Below, in pieces: positions 20,686 to 30,095 of a stretch of 44,595 nt of DNA. Both the position numbers and the translations under genes were made by a program. The notes below the pieces were generated by a model. It was given only the letters and a program-made list of their open reading frames with translations. It was not told where the DNA came from and ran no database searches. Numbering within the stretch: position 1 is the first letter of the stretch; the number at the start of each line of letters is the position of its first letter. The DNA is from Caulobacterales bacterium (GTDB lineage Bacteria; Pseudomonadota; Alphaproteobacteria; Caulobacterales; Caulobacteraceae): assembly GCA_947474805.1 (NCBI GenBank), contig CANJKM010000002.1:1-44595 (forward strand), given 5' to 3'.

Positions 20686-23063
20686 CAGGCCTGCTCCATC
20701 AGCTTGGGCATCCAGGCCTCGGGCGCGTCGCCGAGATCGGCGCGCAGATCATCCAGCAGCCGCACGGTGCGCTCGCGGCCCGAGAGCACGGTCAGCAGAT
20801 GCGGCTCGCCAGCGAGGTTCAGCCGCGCCACCACGCTGTCGGTCCCGTGCTTGATCAGGAAGCAGTGGGCGGTGTCGGGCAGGGTGCGGATCAGGTCGAA
20901 CTCGTGCCGGGTCAGACCGAAGCCGTCGATATATTGCGCCGCCTGGGCCTTGGGATTGGCCATGAAAATCTGGGTCGCCGCCTGCTCGACGATGGCCGAG
21001 GCGATCTTGCTCTCCAGCGCGTCCTGGGCGCTCTGGGTGGCGAAGCCGACCACGCCGTTGCGCTTGCGGATGGTCTTCTCCCAGTCCTTGATCCTGGCGA
21101 CGAAGACGTCGTCGTCCAGCGCCTTCCAGCCCTCGTCGATCACGATCAGGGTCGGTCGACCGTCCAGCCCCTGCTCGACCCGGTGGAAGAGGTACATCAT
21201 CGCCGGCGTGCGCAGGGCCGGCTCGTCGAGGATCCGGGTCATGTCGAAGCCGATGGTCTCGGCTTCGAGATCCAGCTTGTCCTCGGCGTTGTCGAACAGC
21301 CACGCCCGCTCGCCCTCGCCCCACCACAGGGCCAGCCGCGAGGCGAGGTCCGAGGCGTGGGGGCGGCGGTCGCCCCGGAACAGCTCGGCGAAATAGCTGA
21401 GGCGCCGGTACTCGGGCGGCTGGGCGTAGTTGGCGTCCACAGCTTCCTTGATCCGCGCGAGATCCTCGGCGGTCACGCTCTCGCCCTGAGCGGTCACCAG
21501 CTTGGCGGTCCAGTCGGCGAGGAAGCGGCGGTTCTCCGGGGTGTCGGGCAGCTGCAGCGGATTGAAGCCCGTCGGCTGACCGGGCCGAAGCGTGTCGTAG
21601 CGCCCGCCAATGGCGCGCAGAAAGATCTCGGCGCCCCGGTCCTTGTCGAAGAAGACGATGCGCGGGTCGTACTTTCGCGCCTGGGCCAGGAGGAAGTTCA
21701 GCACCACTGTCTTGCCCGAGCCCGAGGGCCCGATGACGGTGAAGTTGCCTAGATCGCCGTGGTGGAAGTTGAAGTGGTAGGGCCCTGCCGAAGTGGTCTC
21801 CAGCACGGTCACCGCCGGACCCCAGTGGTTGTTCTCCGCCTGACCGACCGGGAAGTTGTGGCCCGAGGCGAAGCCCGCGAAATTGGCGGTCGAGATCAGC
21901 GCCCGCCGGGCGATATCCTTGAAATTGCCAGGGAATTGCGCCCAGAAGGCCGGCTCCAGCCCGATGTCCTCGCGCACGGCGATCACGCCGGTTTCGGTGA
22001 AGGCCGACTGCACCTCGCCCACCGCTTCGTTCAGGGCTTCGGGCGTGGGCGCGCGGACCATGACGCTGAAATGGTGCTCGCCGAAGGCCGCGCGGCCGGC
22101 GGCCACGTCGTCCTTGGCCTGCGTCAGGCCCTGCCTCAGCGACAGCGCCTCGTCGTCGGCGGCGCGCATGCGGCGCAGCGCCAGGTTCATCCGGTCCAGC
22201 GTCGGCTGGCGGTCGACGAAGGCGAAGCTCTGGGTCAGCACCAGCTCGTGCGGAAGCCTGAGGAGATCGTCCAGCATCCCCGCCGCCGTCTCGGACGGGT
22301 AGTCCTTAACCGAGATCAGGGCCGCGAAGCTCCGCCCCAAGCCGCCGCTGCGTGAAAGCTCCAGCGTTTCGGCCCCGAAGCTGATCCGGCGGTAGGGCAG
22401 GTGGCGCCCGAGGTCGGCGGGCGGCAGCAGCACCGGCCGCATCTCGCCGTTGTAGAGGGCCGAAAGGAATTCCAGCGGTTCGGAGGCCGGTCCCTTCCCC
22501 GTGTCGTAGACGGTCAGGAGGCGCGCGCCATAGGCGGCCAGCGCCGCGACTAGGCTCTCGCGCGCCGCGTCGAGCTCGCGCTGTTCGCGCGCGGCCGAGA
22601 CCGCCGCCTCGGCGCTGTCGGAGGTCCCCGTCAGCTTGCGCATTAGCCCTTCCAGCCAGCCGAACTGGGCCGAGGGACGGCGAACCAGGGTCAGGAAGAT
22701 GTCGTTGACGTAGAGCTTCTTGGCGCCCAGCCGCGCGCGCCAGGTCGCGTCCAGACTCCGGCTGAAATCGTCGTTGAACTCGCCCTCCAGCGTCGGCTTC
22801 ACCTCGCGCCGGATCACATGGTGATAGACGGCGAAGCGCGACGACGCGATGGAGCGCAGCATCGTCTCGCGCACCGCCTTGCGGTAGTTCAACGTCTCGG
22901 TGTCGGCGGTCTCGAACGGCAGGCCCGCCAGATGGATGACCTGCATCCGCATCCCGTCGCGCAGCTCGACCGTCGCATCGTCGATGTGCCGGGCGTAGGG
23001 CAGCCGGTCGCCGGCCGACTGCTCGCGGCGTAACAAGGCGGCTGTGTCGGGGCGGGCGCTCAT
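20685..23063 (-). CDS. virB4: T4SS ATPase VirB4
   Basis: GPSGSGKTVVLNFLLAQ Walker A, TLIVIDEGWKALDD Walker B, VGFATQSAQDAL. Confidence 0.96.
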   Translation of the reverse strand: MSARPDTAALLRREQSAGDRLPYARHIDDATVELRDGMRMQVIHLAGLPFETADTETLNYRKAVRETMLRSIASSRFAVYHHVIRREVKPTLEGEFNDDFSRSLDATWRARLGAKKLYVNDIFLTLVRRPSAQFGWLEGLMRKLTGTSDSAEAAVSAAREQRELDAARESLVAALAAYGARLLTVYDTGKGPASEPLEFLSALYNGEMRPVLLPPADLGRHLPYRRISFGAETLELSRSGGLGRSFAALISVKDYPSETAAGMLDDLLRLPHELVLTQSFAFVDRQPTLDRMNLALRRMRAADDEALSLRQGLTQAKDDVAAGRAAFGEHHFSVMVRAPTPEALNEAVGEVQSAFTETGVIAVREDIGLEPAFWAQFPGNFKDIARRALISTANFAGFASGHNFPVGQAENNHWGPAVTVLETTSAGPYHFNFHHGDLGNFTVIGPSGSGKTVVLNFLLAQARKYDPRIVFFDKDRGAEIFLRAIGGRYDTLRPGQPTGFNPLQLPDTPENRRFLADWTAKLVTAQGESVTAEDLARIKEAVDANYAQPPEYRRLSYFAELFRGDRRPHASDLASRLALWWGEGERAWLFDNAEDKLDLEAETIGFDMTRILDEPALRTPAMMYLFHRVEQGLDGRPTLIVIDEGWKALDDDVFVARIKDWEKTIRKRNGVVGFATQSAQDALESKIASAIVEQAATQIFMANPKAQAAQYIDGFGLTRHEFDLIRTLPDTAHCFLIKHGTDSVVARLNLAGEPHLLTVLSGRERTVRLLDDLRADLGDAPEAWMPKLMEQA

Positions 23064-23351
23064 CTAGGGCCGATAGGAGTTGCAGCCCCACAGGCGATAG
23101 TTCCGCACCCGGGGGCAGCGGGACACGCGCGTGAGCCAGAGGTCGAAGATGCGCGGCTCCTTCAGGCAGGCGACATAGCCGGCGGCGTGGATGACCAGGG
23201 CGACCAGGAAGACCCAGAACGACTTGGTGATCAGAAACAGCTCGGCGGTGACGACCGCGTTCAGCACGAAGACGCTGTAGGTCACGCCCGCGAACATCTG
23301 CGGGCGAGTCAGGGCGCCGAACACCGGATCGCGGTCGAGCTCGGCGGCCAT
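23064..23351 (-). CDS. virB3: T4SS protein VirB3
   Basis: 95 aa, two hydrophobic segments, DPVFGALTRPQMFAGV motif; adjacent to virB4. Confidence 0.9.
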   Translation of the reverse strand: MAAELDRDPVFGALTRPQMFAGVTYSVFVLNAVVTAELFLITKSFWVFLVALVIHAAGYVACLKEPRIFDLWLTRVSRCPRVRNYRLWGCNSYRP

Positions 23352-23354
23352 GGT

Positions 23355-23663
23355 TCAGCCCACCCCGGTCGCGACCGAGCGGATGCCGCCGACGATGGCG
23401 GCCGCCCCGAACAGGATGAAACAGCCCAGGATCACCGTCGCGCCATAGCGCCAGTTCAGCCGTCCGGTCAGCATCATGAAGCCGACCGCCGCCACCGCGA
23501 TCACCGCGACCGCCGTGGCGACATTGCCGAGTAGCGTTCCCTGCAGCCAGTTTACGCCCGCCAGCAGCACACCCGATCCGGCCGGATCGAGACTGGCCGT
23601 CTGGGCGAAGGCGCTGGTGGGGGCGAGGGCCAATGCGGCGCCGATGCTGCGGTTTCGGATCAT
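23355..23663 (-). CDS. virB2: T4SS pilin-like protein VirB2
   Basis: 102 aa, signal peptide plus two hydrophobic helices (TrbC/VirB2 type), position in operon. Confidence 0.87.
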   Translation of the reverse strand: MIRNRSIGAALALAPTSAFAQTASLDPAGSGVLLAGVNWLQGTLLGNVATAVAVIAVAAVGFMMLTGRLNWRYGATVILGCFILFGAAAIVGGIRSVATGVG

Positions 23664-24271
23664 GGAGCGACCTCGGAAGTGACGGCGTTCAGGGCCAGAC
23701 GCCCTAATATGGCGGAGACATAGGCCCGCGTCTCGCCAAAGGGCGGAACGCCGCCAAAACGGCGCACGGCGGCGGGGCCGGCGTTATAGGCGGCGAGCGC
23801 CAGCGACAGGTCGCCGTTGAAGTTGTCGAGCATGCGCCGCAGGTAGGTCGCGCCGCCCGTGACGTTCTGGGACAGGTCGAACCGGTCGACCCCCAGTTCG
23901 GCCGCGGTGGCCGGCATCAGCTGCATCACCCCCACCGCCCCGGCGCGCGAGACGGCCTGGTGGCGGAAACCCGATTCCTGGCGGGCGACGGCCTCGATCA
24001 GGCGGGGGCTCAGTTCGGCGTGGCGGGCGGCCGCGTCGATGGCGGCGCGGACCTGGCCAAGCGAGGCGGTCGAGGCGGCGGCGCGGGCGGGCGAGGGCTG
24101 GACGATGGCCTGGGCGCCCTGGTCGGTGAAGACGGTCGGCCGGTCATAGACGGCGACGGCGCCGTCGCCGCCGATCTCCATCACCTGCGCCGCGGCGCCC
24201 GAGGCGGCGCCGAGAAGTCCTGCGAGCGCGAGGCCGAGCAGGCGGAGAGACTTGGAAAACCGGCGCGTCAT
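23660..24271 (-). CDS. virB1: Lytic transglycosylase, VirB1-like
   Basis: SLT motifs AVARQESGFRHQAVSRAGAVGVMQLMPATA and LALAAYNAGPAAVRRFGGVPPFGETRAYV; 4-nt overlap with virB2. Confidence 0.9.
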   Translation of the reverse strand: MTRRFSKSLRLLGLALAGLLGAASGAAAQVMEIGGDGAVAVYDRPTVFTDQGAQAIVQPSPARAAASTASLGQVRAAIDAAARHAELSPRLIEAVARQESGFRHQAVSRAGAVGVMQLMPATAAELGVDRFDLSQNVTGGATYLRRMLDNFNGDLSLALAAYNAGPAAVRRFGGVPPFGETRAYVSAILGRLALNAVTSEVAP

Positions 24272-24368
24272 CGACCCTCCCTCAATGGCCCGCCCATGGC
24301 GGGCGCCGGCTAGCGAGCCCGCTAATCCGCGCTCAAGTCAATCGCGGTTATGTCGCACTGGTGTTTGC

Positions 24369-25982
24369 ATGCCGTTACGGCGTCTGGTGAACGGGCCCTT
24401 GAGGATGTTCGGTATGGATCTGCAATCGGCCTCTGGATCAGGTCGTGGCCCGATGTGGATCGTGGCGCCCCTGCTGGCCATGACCCTCGTTTGCGCCGCT
24501 TTCGCCTTCGTGGGGCTCGGCGCCTCCAGCTACAGCATCGACGAGCTGTTCAGCCTGTTCATTATCGACCATGCCGGCGGCCCCGGCGAGGTGGTGCGCC
24601 GCGCCCTGACCGACACCCATCCGCCGGCCTATTACCTCGTCCTCTGGGGATGGTCCCGGGCGTTCGGCGGCGGCGAGGCCGCGCTGCGCCTGTTCAGCGC
24701 CGTCTGCGCCTCGGGCGCGCTGGCGGTCTTCTTCCTCGGTATCCGTAAGAGCTTCAGCCTCCCGGCCTGCGCCTTCGCCGTGGCGCTCGGGGCCGGCTCC
24801 AAACTCTTCTTTGAGGAGTCCCAGGAGGTCCGCAACTACGCGCCGGGCCTGCTGCTCTCCGCCGGCCTCCTGGCCCTGACCCTGGCCATCCACCGGCGCG
24901 TCCGCGATGGCCGGGCGGCGGGCTGGCCGCTCTGGGCCGGTCTCTGGGCGACGGGGCTCCTGGCCGCCTTCACCCACTTCTACCTCCTGCTGGAAGTCGG
25001 CGCGGTCCACCTCTTCCTCCTGATCACGGCGCGGAGCCTGCGGACGCGAGGGATCATTGTCCTGTCCGGCCTGACCATCCTTCTCCCTATCCTCGTCTAT
25101 ATCGCCGCCCTGCTGCACGGCACCGAACAGAACCTCCAGGCGATGTGGTTCTCCAACGCTCCCGGCTTCCTGTTCAATCAGGCGTTCGGCGGCCTGACCC
25201 AGGCCTGGAGCCGGCTGGCCATCGGCGCGGTCGCCATCCTGGCCCTGGCCGCTTTCGGGCGCCGAAAGCCCTCGCCTCCGTTGGCGCCCCTTCACCTGTC
25301 CGGCTTGGCGATCGGCGGCGTCCTGGCCGCCGGCCTGATCGTCTCCTTCCTCCTGGCCCCCTCTTTTGGGCGCAAGAACCTGATCTTCCTCGCTCCCTTC
25401 TTCTGGATGGCGGGCGCCTGGCTCTATGACGCCGCCGCGCCCGATCCCAAGCGTCGGGGCGGTGCGGCGCTGATCGGCCTTCTCGTGCTGCTGACCATCT
25501 CCAACGGGCTGAACATCCTGACCCGGCTGCTGCCGCGCAACGAGCCCTGGCGGGAGAGCGCCGCCTATGTCGACGCCGCGCCGGGGTGCGAAGCCAAACC
25601 CATCCCAGTGGTCCTGCCCTTCCTGTTCGGCCCGCCGACCCCCTTCTTCCGCCGGCTCGCCGAGGATCGCTTCTTTGGCCACTACGACCGCTGGTCCGAG
25701 CGCCTCACCGCCTACACGCCGCAAGAGTTCGGGCCCGCCGCGCCGCCAGACCTGCGCGCCCTTCTGACCGAACGGGCCCACGGCCAGGGTTGCCGCATCC
25801 TCGCCTGGGGCGTCCACGACCTCGACGCGCCGACCGTCACGGCGATCCGGACCGCCATCGCCGCCAGCGCCGGGGTGCCCGAAACCACGGTCAAGGCGAC
25901 GGCTTTCAACCGGATCAAGCCGGGCCTGCTTGGAACCTCCGCGCTCCGCCCCAACGCCTATTTGTTCGAGCGCGCGCCCTGA
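24369..25982 (+). CDS. Polytopic membrane glycosyltransferase, GT39/ArnT-like
   Basis: Many TMs, early acidic motif SYSIDELFSLF and DTHPPAYYLVLWGWSRAFGGGEAALRLFSAVC. Start could be ATG 24369, 24405 or 24414. Confidence 0.82.
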   Translation: MPLRRLVNGPLRMFGMDLQSASGSGRGPMWIVAPLLAMTLVCAAFAFVGLGASSYSIDELFSLFIIDHAGGPGEVVRRALTDTHPPAYYLVLWGWSRAFGGGEAALRLFSAVCASGALAVFFLGIRKSFSLPACAFAVALGAGSKLFFEESQEVRNYAPGLLLSAGLLALTLAIHRRVRDGRAAGWPLWAGLWATGLLAAFTHFYLLLEVGAVHLFLLITARSLRTRGIIVLSGLTILLPILVYIAALLHGTEQNLQAMWFSNAPGFLFNQAFGGLTQAWSRLAIGAVAILALAAFGRRKPSPPLAPLHLSGLAIGGVLAAGLIVSFLLAPSFGRKNLIFLAPFFWMAGAWLYDAAAPDPKRRGGAALIGLLVLLTISNGLNILTRLLPRNEPWRESAAYVDAAPGCEAKPIPVVLPFLFGPPTPFFRRLAEDRFFGHYDRWSERLTAYTPQEFGPAAPPDLRALLTERAHGQGCRILAWGVHDLDAPTVTAIRTAIAASAGVPETTVKATAFNRIKPGLLGTSALRPNAYLFERAP

Positions 25983-26072
25983 CCGCCCCGGCCTGCGACA
26001 ATCTATCCACTGCTTAGCTTACCGCGCGGCGGCGTCTGAGCCCTGAGACCCGTATGGGTCGGGGGAAGCTGC

Positions 26073-27257
26073 ATGCCCGGATCGGCCGCTCAGCGCGAGC
26101 GCACCGAAGACCTTTTCGAGGAGGCGGCCGGCCGGCCGGCGTCTCAGCGCGCCCGCAACATCCTCCTCGTCCTGCACGACCTGGAGCTGGGCGGCGGCGA
26201 GCGGATCGCCATCCGTCTCGCCAACCAATGGGCGGCGCTCGGCCGCCGCGTGACCCTGCTCTGCGGCTCCCGCCACGGTCAGCTGGCCCCGCTGCTCAGC
26301 GGCGCGGTCGAGCTTGTGGAATGCGACCCGCCCATCGTCCGGGGCCGGGGTTCGCGCAAGCGGCTCGGCCAGGCGACCGCCGCCTTCCTGTCCCGCCGCC
26401 GTGTCGATCTCTTGTTCCTGCCGGGCAACTACCTCTGGCCGATCCTGCCCGGCCTCGCCCATCTACCCGAGAGCGATCGGCCGGGCGTCGTCGCCCAGAT
26501 CGGCACCCCCCTCTACCGCCATGGGCGTGGGCGGCTCGCCCAGCTCGAATACAATTTCCGCACCCGACGTCGCCTGCGCCAGGTCGAGGCGGCGGTGTCG
26601 CTGTCCTCGTCCATGACCCGCGACGCCGACAAGGTGCTGGGCCGCAAGATCACCCGTTGCCTGCCCCTGCCCGCGCTGGAGGACCAGGCCTCTGCGCCCC
26701 GGCCCTGCCCAAAGGCCGGCAAGCTGATTGTTGCGGCCGGTCGTCTCGTGGCCGAGAAGGGCTTCGACGTCGCTCTGCGCGCCTTCGCCCGATTGAACGA
26801 TCCGAAGGCCCGGCTGGCCATCCTCGGCGAGGGGCCTGACCGCGTCAGGTTGGAGGCTTTGGCCGTCGAGCTCGGCATAGGCGATCAGGTCGTCCTGCCG
26901 GGCTATGTGTCCGACATCGGACCCTGGCTGAAGCGGGCTCGATGCTTTTTGCTTTCCTCCTTCTACGAAGGCTATGCGGCGGTGGTGATCGAGGCCCTCG
27001 CCGCCGGCCGTCAGGTCGTGGCCACCAACTGCACGCCCGCCGCCTATGAACTCCTGGACCGTCCCGAGCGGGGCGTCGTGGCCCCCATAGGCGACGTCGC
27101 CGCCTTGGCGGAGGGCCTGCGTCAGGTCATGGCAGGATCGCCGCCCGATCCCACGCGGATCGCCGCCTGCGTCTCCGGCTACCGGATCGGTCCGATCGCC
27201 GAGGCCTATCTTGACCTCTTCGACACCGTCCACCTCGGCAGGGGTCGCTCAGCCTAG
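26073..27257 (+). CDS. Glycosyltransferase family 4
   Basis: DLELGGGERIAIRLANQWAALG N-terminus; LVAEKGFDVALRAFARL and SSFYEGYAAVVIEALAAGRQVVATNC donor-site region. Confidence 0.93.
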   Translation: MPGSAAQRERTEDLFEEAAGRPASQRARNILLVLHDLELGGGERIAIRLANQWAALGRRVTLLCGSRHGQLAPLLSGAVELVECDPPIVRGRGSRKRLGQATAAFLSRRRVDLLFLPGNYLWPILPGLAHLPESDRPGVVAQIGTPLYRHGRGRLAQLEYNFRTRRRLRQVEAAVSLSSSMTRDADKVLGRKITRCLPLPALEDQASAPRPCPKAGKLIVAAGRLVAEKGFDVALRAFARLNDPKARLAILGEGPDRVRLEALAVELGIGDQVVLPGYVSDIGPWLKRARCFLLSSFYEGYAAVVIEALAAGRQVVATNCTPAAYELLDRPERGVVAPIGDVAALAEGLRQVMAGSPPDPTRIAACVSGYRIGPIAEAYLDLFDTVHLGRGRSA

Positions 27258-28154
27258 CGGCTTGAAGGTCCTGGCAAGCCGTCGTCGGACGTCGAGCGCC
27301 AGGGTCGCGGGGGACCAGTGCTGGCGTTTGGCGTCGATCAGGGTGACGCCGCCCGCTGAACTGAGGGTGTGCAGGCCGCGCCTGTAGGGCGCGAAACCCG
27401 CCGGCGCCGTGATCGCCTCGCCCGCCGTCGCCTCGAACCGGTCCGGCGTCAGCGTGTGGATGCGCAGCGGCCTTAGCGCCCCGCCGTAGGTGCGAACGCA
27501 ATCCTGCACGGGCAGCACCAACGCACCGTCGATGACCAGAGGCGTGCCGCCAGGCCGCGCGCTCGCGGGGTCCATGCGCACGGGGTTGCCGGGATGCGGC
27601 GTCCAGGGGCCGAGAAGGTTTTCGGCGTAAGCCACATGCAGCGCCGCGACCTTCTCCAGCTTGCTGCTCGCGGGCGTATAGAACAGCCACCACAGCCCCT
27701 CGTGAAACACCGGCGTCGCGTCGATCGGGACCTGATCCAGCGTGATCGTGGCCGCTGGCTCCCAGCGGTTGGGGAAGGCGGCGGCGCGGTAAAGGGTCAG
27801 GCGCCCCGAGCGGTGGGCCTCGGGCAGCATATAGGTCTCGCCCTCCGCCTCGATCAGGATCGGGTAGGAGAGGTGCCAGGCCTCCTCCAGCACCCGGCTC
27901 CGTTCCACGACCTTGAAGGCGTCGTCCAGCACCAGAAGCTCGATCACCCCCTTGCGGTCGCGGTAGTCGTAAGCCTCGGCGAACAGATGCAGCCGCCCGT
28001 CGCGCCACGTCCCGAACGGGTCGGCCAGGAAGCGCAGCGGGCCTTCCTCCGGCAGCCAGCTCACCGTCTGGCCCGCCAGGGCGCCGGGCGTGAGCAGGCC
28101 CTGCATCGGCGCCGCCACGATCCCGACCCGCCAGATGTCCTTCAACAGCGGCAT
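27249..28154 (-). CDS. GINT1_N-like five-bladed beta-propeller (glucosamine inositolphosphorylceramide transferase N-terminal family)
   Basis: RFLADPFGTWRDGRLHLFAEAYDYRDRKGVI, LSYPILIEAEGETYMLPEAHRSGRLTLYRAAAFPNRWE; stop codon region overlaps the convergent GT4 gene by 9 bp. Confidence 0.78.
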   Translation of the reverse strand: MPLLKDIWRVGIVAAPMQGLLTPGALAGQTVSWLPEEGPLRFLADPFGTWRDGRLHLFAEAYDYRDRKGVIELLVLDDAFKVVERSRVLEEAWHLSYPILIEAEGETYMLPEAHRSGRLTLYRAAAFPNRWEPAATITLDQVPIDATPVFHEGLWWLFYTPASSKLEKVAALHVAYAENLLGPWTPHPGNPVRMDPASARPGGTPLVIDGALVLPVQDCVRTYGGALRPLRIHTLTPDRFEATAGEAITAPAGFAPYRRGLHTLSSAGGVTLIDAKRQHWSPATLALDVRRRLARTFKPLG

Positions 28155-28732
28155 CAGCGGCGAATAAGCAGGTCATAAACGTGGGTGACGCCCGGTACGG
28201 CCAGCCGCGCGGGCAGGCCGCCCCAGGCCGCGGGCTCTAAATGCTGCGCCGTCAGGCCCGCAGCAATCGGGTCGTCCATCTTGTCTGTATTCCAGCCGAG
28301 CAACAGCCGCCCGCCCGGCTTCAGAACGCACGCCATCGCCGATAACGCCCGCGCCTGATGCTCCCGGCTGTTGACCCCCCAACCCAGCACTCCGTTGCAG
28401 AGGACGGCGTCGAAGACCAGGTCGCCGAACAGCGCGTCGGCCTGGCCGATGTCGCCCGTGCGGTGACGGCCCGCCCGGCCCCAGGCCTCCGCGCGCTCCT
28501 CGACGTCGGTGGTCCAGACCTCGCCGCCCTGGGCTTCCAGCAGGGCGGGGTAGTCCGCGGTATAGGGCCTGCAGCCGACCCAGAGCATGCGCCCGCCCGC
28601 CGCCGTGAACGGCGGGAAATAGTCGCGCAGCAAGATCTCCCGGTCCGGCGACCGGCTGATCCGCGCCGTGCTGATGGCCTCGGCCCGCTCGCGCCCGAGG
28701 AACAGCCGCATCAGGGATTTTCGAACGCCCAT
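28154..28732 (-). CDS. Class I SAM-dependent methyltransferase
   Basis: Glycine motif MLWVGCRPYTADYPALLEAQGGEVWTTDVEERAEAWG; CVLKPGGRLLLGWNTDKMDD. Confidence 0.83.
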   Translation of the reverse strand: MGVRKSLMRLFLGRERAEAISTARISRSPDREILLRDYFPPFTAAGGRMLWVGCRPYTADYPALLEAQGGEVWTTDVEERAEAWGRAGRHRTGDIGQADALFGDLVFDAVLCNGVLGWGVNSREHQARALSAMACVLKPGGRLLLGWNTDKMDDPIAAGLTAQHLEPAAWGGLPARLAVPGVTHVYDLLIRR

Positions 28733-28735
28733 GGT

Positions 28736-30028
28736 TCAGGCCCGCTTGGGTTGGCGCAGCACCGCCGTTAGCCATCCTAGGGCCAGACCGGCCTCCGCCG
28801 CCATCAGCGCCATGCCGCCGGCCGCCAGCCCGAAATTGAGCAGGAGGAGGGGCAGGGCGGCGAGGAACAGCAGGCTGACCACCAGCTGCACCCGCACCAC
28901 ATCCCCGGCTCGGCCCTGGGTCATCAGCATCGGCTCCAGCGGCAGGGCGAAGGCGCCGATGGCGGTGGCCCCGACCTGCCAGCTCATGGCGGCGGCGGCG
29001 GGCACGAAGGCCGGGCCGAGCGCCAGCCTGAGCAGGAGCGGCCCGAACAGGGCGCTGACCACGAGCAGCACCAACACCACCCCGCCCGCGCTCATCCCCA
29101 CCGAGCGCGCCAGCCGCGTCATCTGCGCGTGGTCGCCGCTCTCGCGCATCCGGCTGAGCTCGGGATACAGGGCGGCGGTCAGGAGCCGCGCGGGCTTGGC
29201 GATGGCGTCGGCCACCTGCCGCCCGATCCGCCAGAAGCCGGCGGCGGCGGGCCCCAGAAGCGCCCCCACCACCAGGGTGGCGGCGTGGCCCATGGCGACG
29301 TCGAGCCCGGCCGACAGATTGGTGTTCCAGGCGAAGCGCCAGGCGCCCGGCATCCCCACCGTCAGCGGCCCTCGCCAGGAGAAGCCGCGGGTCAGGTCGC
29401 GCGCCTTCAATTCCCTCCAGGTGACGGTCAGCAGCCAGACGAAACCGCCGAACTGGCCCACGGCCCAGGCGACGAGAAAGCCCTCCAGCGGCGCGTGCAG
29501 CAGATAGGCGATCCCGCACCCGGCCAGCCGCAGCATCCCGACCAGGGCGGTCTGGACCGCTAGCACCTGGAAACGGTCGAACAGGCGCATCAGCCCGATC
29601 GGCGTGGCCGAGACCATGACCGCGATGGTGACCATATAGAGGGCCGCCGCCGGAGCCCGCGCCCCGCCCCAGCCCAGGCGATCGGCCAGCAGCACCGCGC
29701 CCCCGATCCCGACCGCGAGCCCCACCAGGGTCGAGATCAGGTCGAGCACGGCGCTGAACCGCAGCACGGCCTGGAACGCCCCGCGCCGTCCCTCGGCGAG
29801 CGGTCCGGCGCCATAACGCAGCAGGGTCTGCCAGGACTGGAACTTCATCACGTCGCCGATGAACTGGGCGAAGGCGTGGATCAGCACCAGCACGCCGAGC
29901 TCGGGCGCCCCCAGCGCGCGGGCGCTGACGATCATATAACCGACGCCAAGAACGGCGTTGGCCGTGCGCCCTCCCAGCAGGAGGCCGGCGTTGCCGAAGA
30001 CGCGCCTTATCGGAGGTTGGCCGTTCAC
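28736..30028 (-). CDS. Polysaccharide flippase / lipopolysaccharide biosynthesis protein (Wzx/MATE-like)
   Basis: 430 aa, about 12 TMs, N-terminal GNAGLLLGGRTANAVLGVGYMIVSARALGAPELG. Confidence 0.88.
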   Translation of the reverse strand: MNGQPPIRRVFGNAGLLLGGRTANAVLGVGYMIVSARALGAPELGVLVLIHAFAQFIGDVMKFQSWQTLLRYGAGPLAEGRRGAFQAVLRFSAVLDLISTLVGLAVGIGGAVLLADRLGWGGARAPAAALYMVTIAVMVSATPIGLMRLFDRFQVLAVQTALVGMLRLAGCGIAYLLHAPLEGFLVAWAVGQFGGFVWLLTVTWRELKARDLTRGFSWRGPLTVGMPGAWRFAWNTNLSAGLDVAMGHAATLVVGALLGPAAAGFWRIGRQVADAIAKPARLLTAALYPELSRMRESGDHAQMTRLARSVGMSAGGVVLVLLVVSALFGPLLLRLALGPAFVPAAAAMSWQVGATAIGAFALPLEPMLMTQGRAGDVVRVQLVVSLLFLAALPLLLLNFGLAAGGMALMAAEAGLALGWLTAVLRQPKRA

Positions 30029-30039
30029 GTGTCCTGTCA

Positions 30040-30070
30040 GCCGGGGCGCCCGAAAGCGGGGAGCCCCGGC
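30040..30070 (-). terminator. Strong hairpin just downstream of the CHRD/RTX gene, possible terminator
   Basis: gccgggg...ccccggc 7-bp stem with internal cccg-aaag-cggg; no clear U-tract. Confidence 0.45.
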
Positions 30071-30095
30071 CTTAGCACAGGCTTGGCCGCCTTTG

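Noticed and set aside
15866-24271. T4SS as part of an integrative conjugative element
   Set aside because: No relaxase, VirD4, integrase, tRNA or att-like direct repeats are visible in the window; neighbouring genes look like core chromosome.
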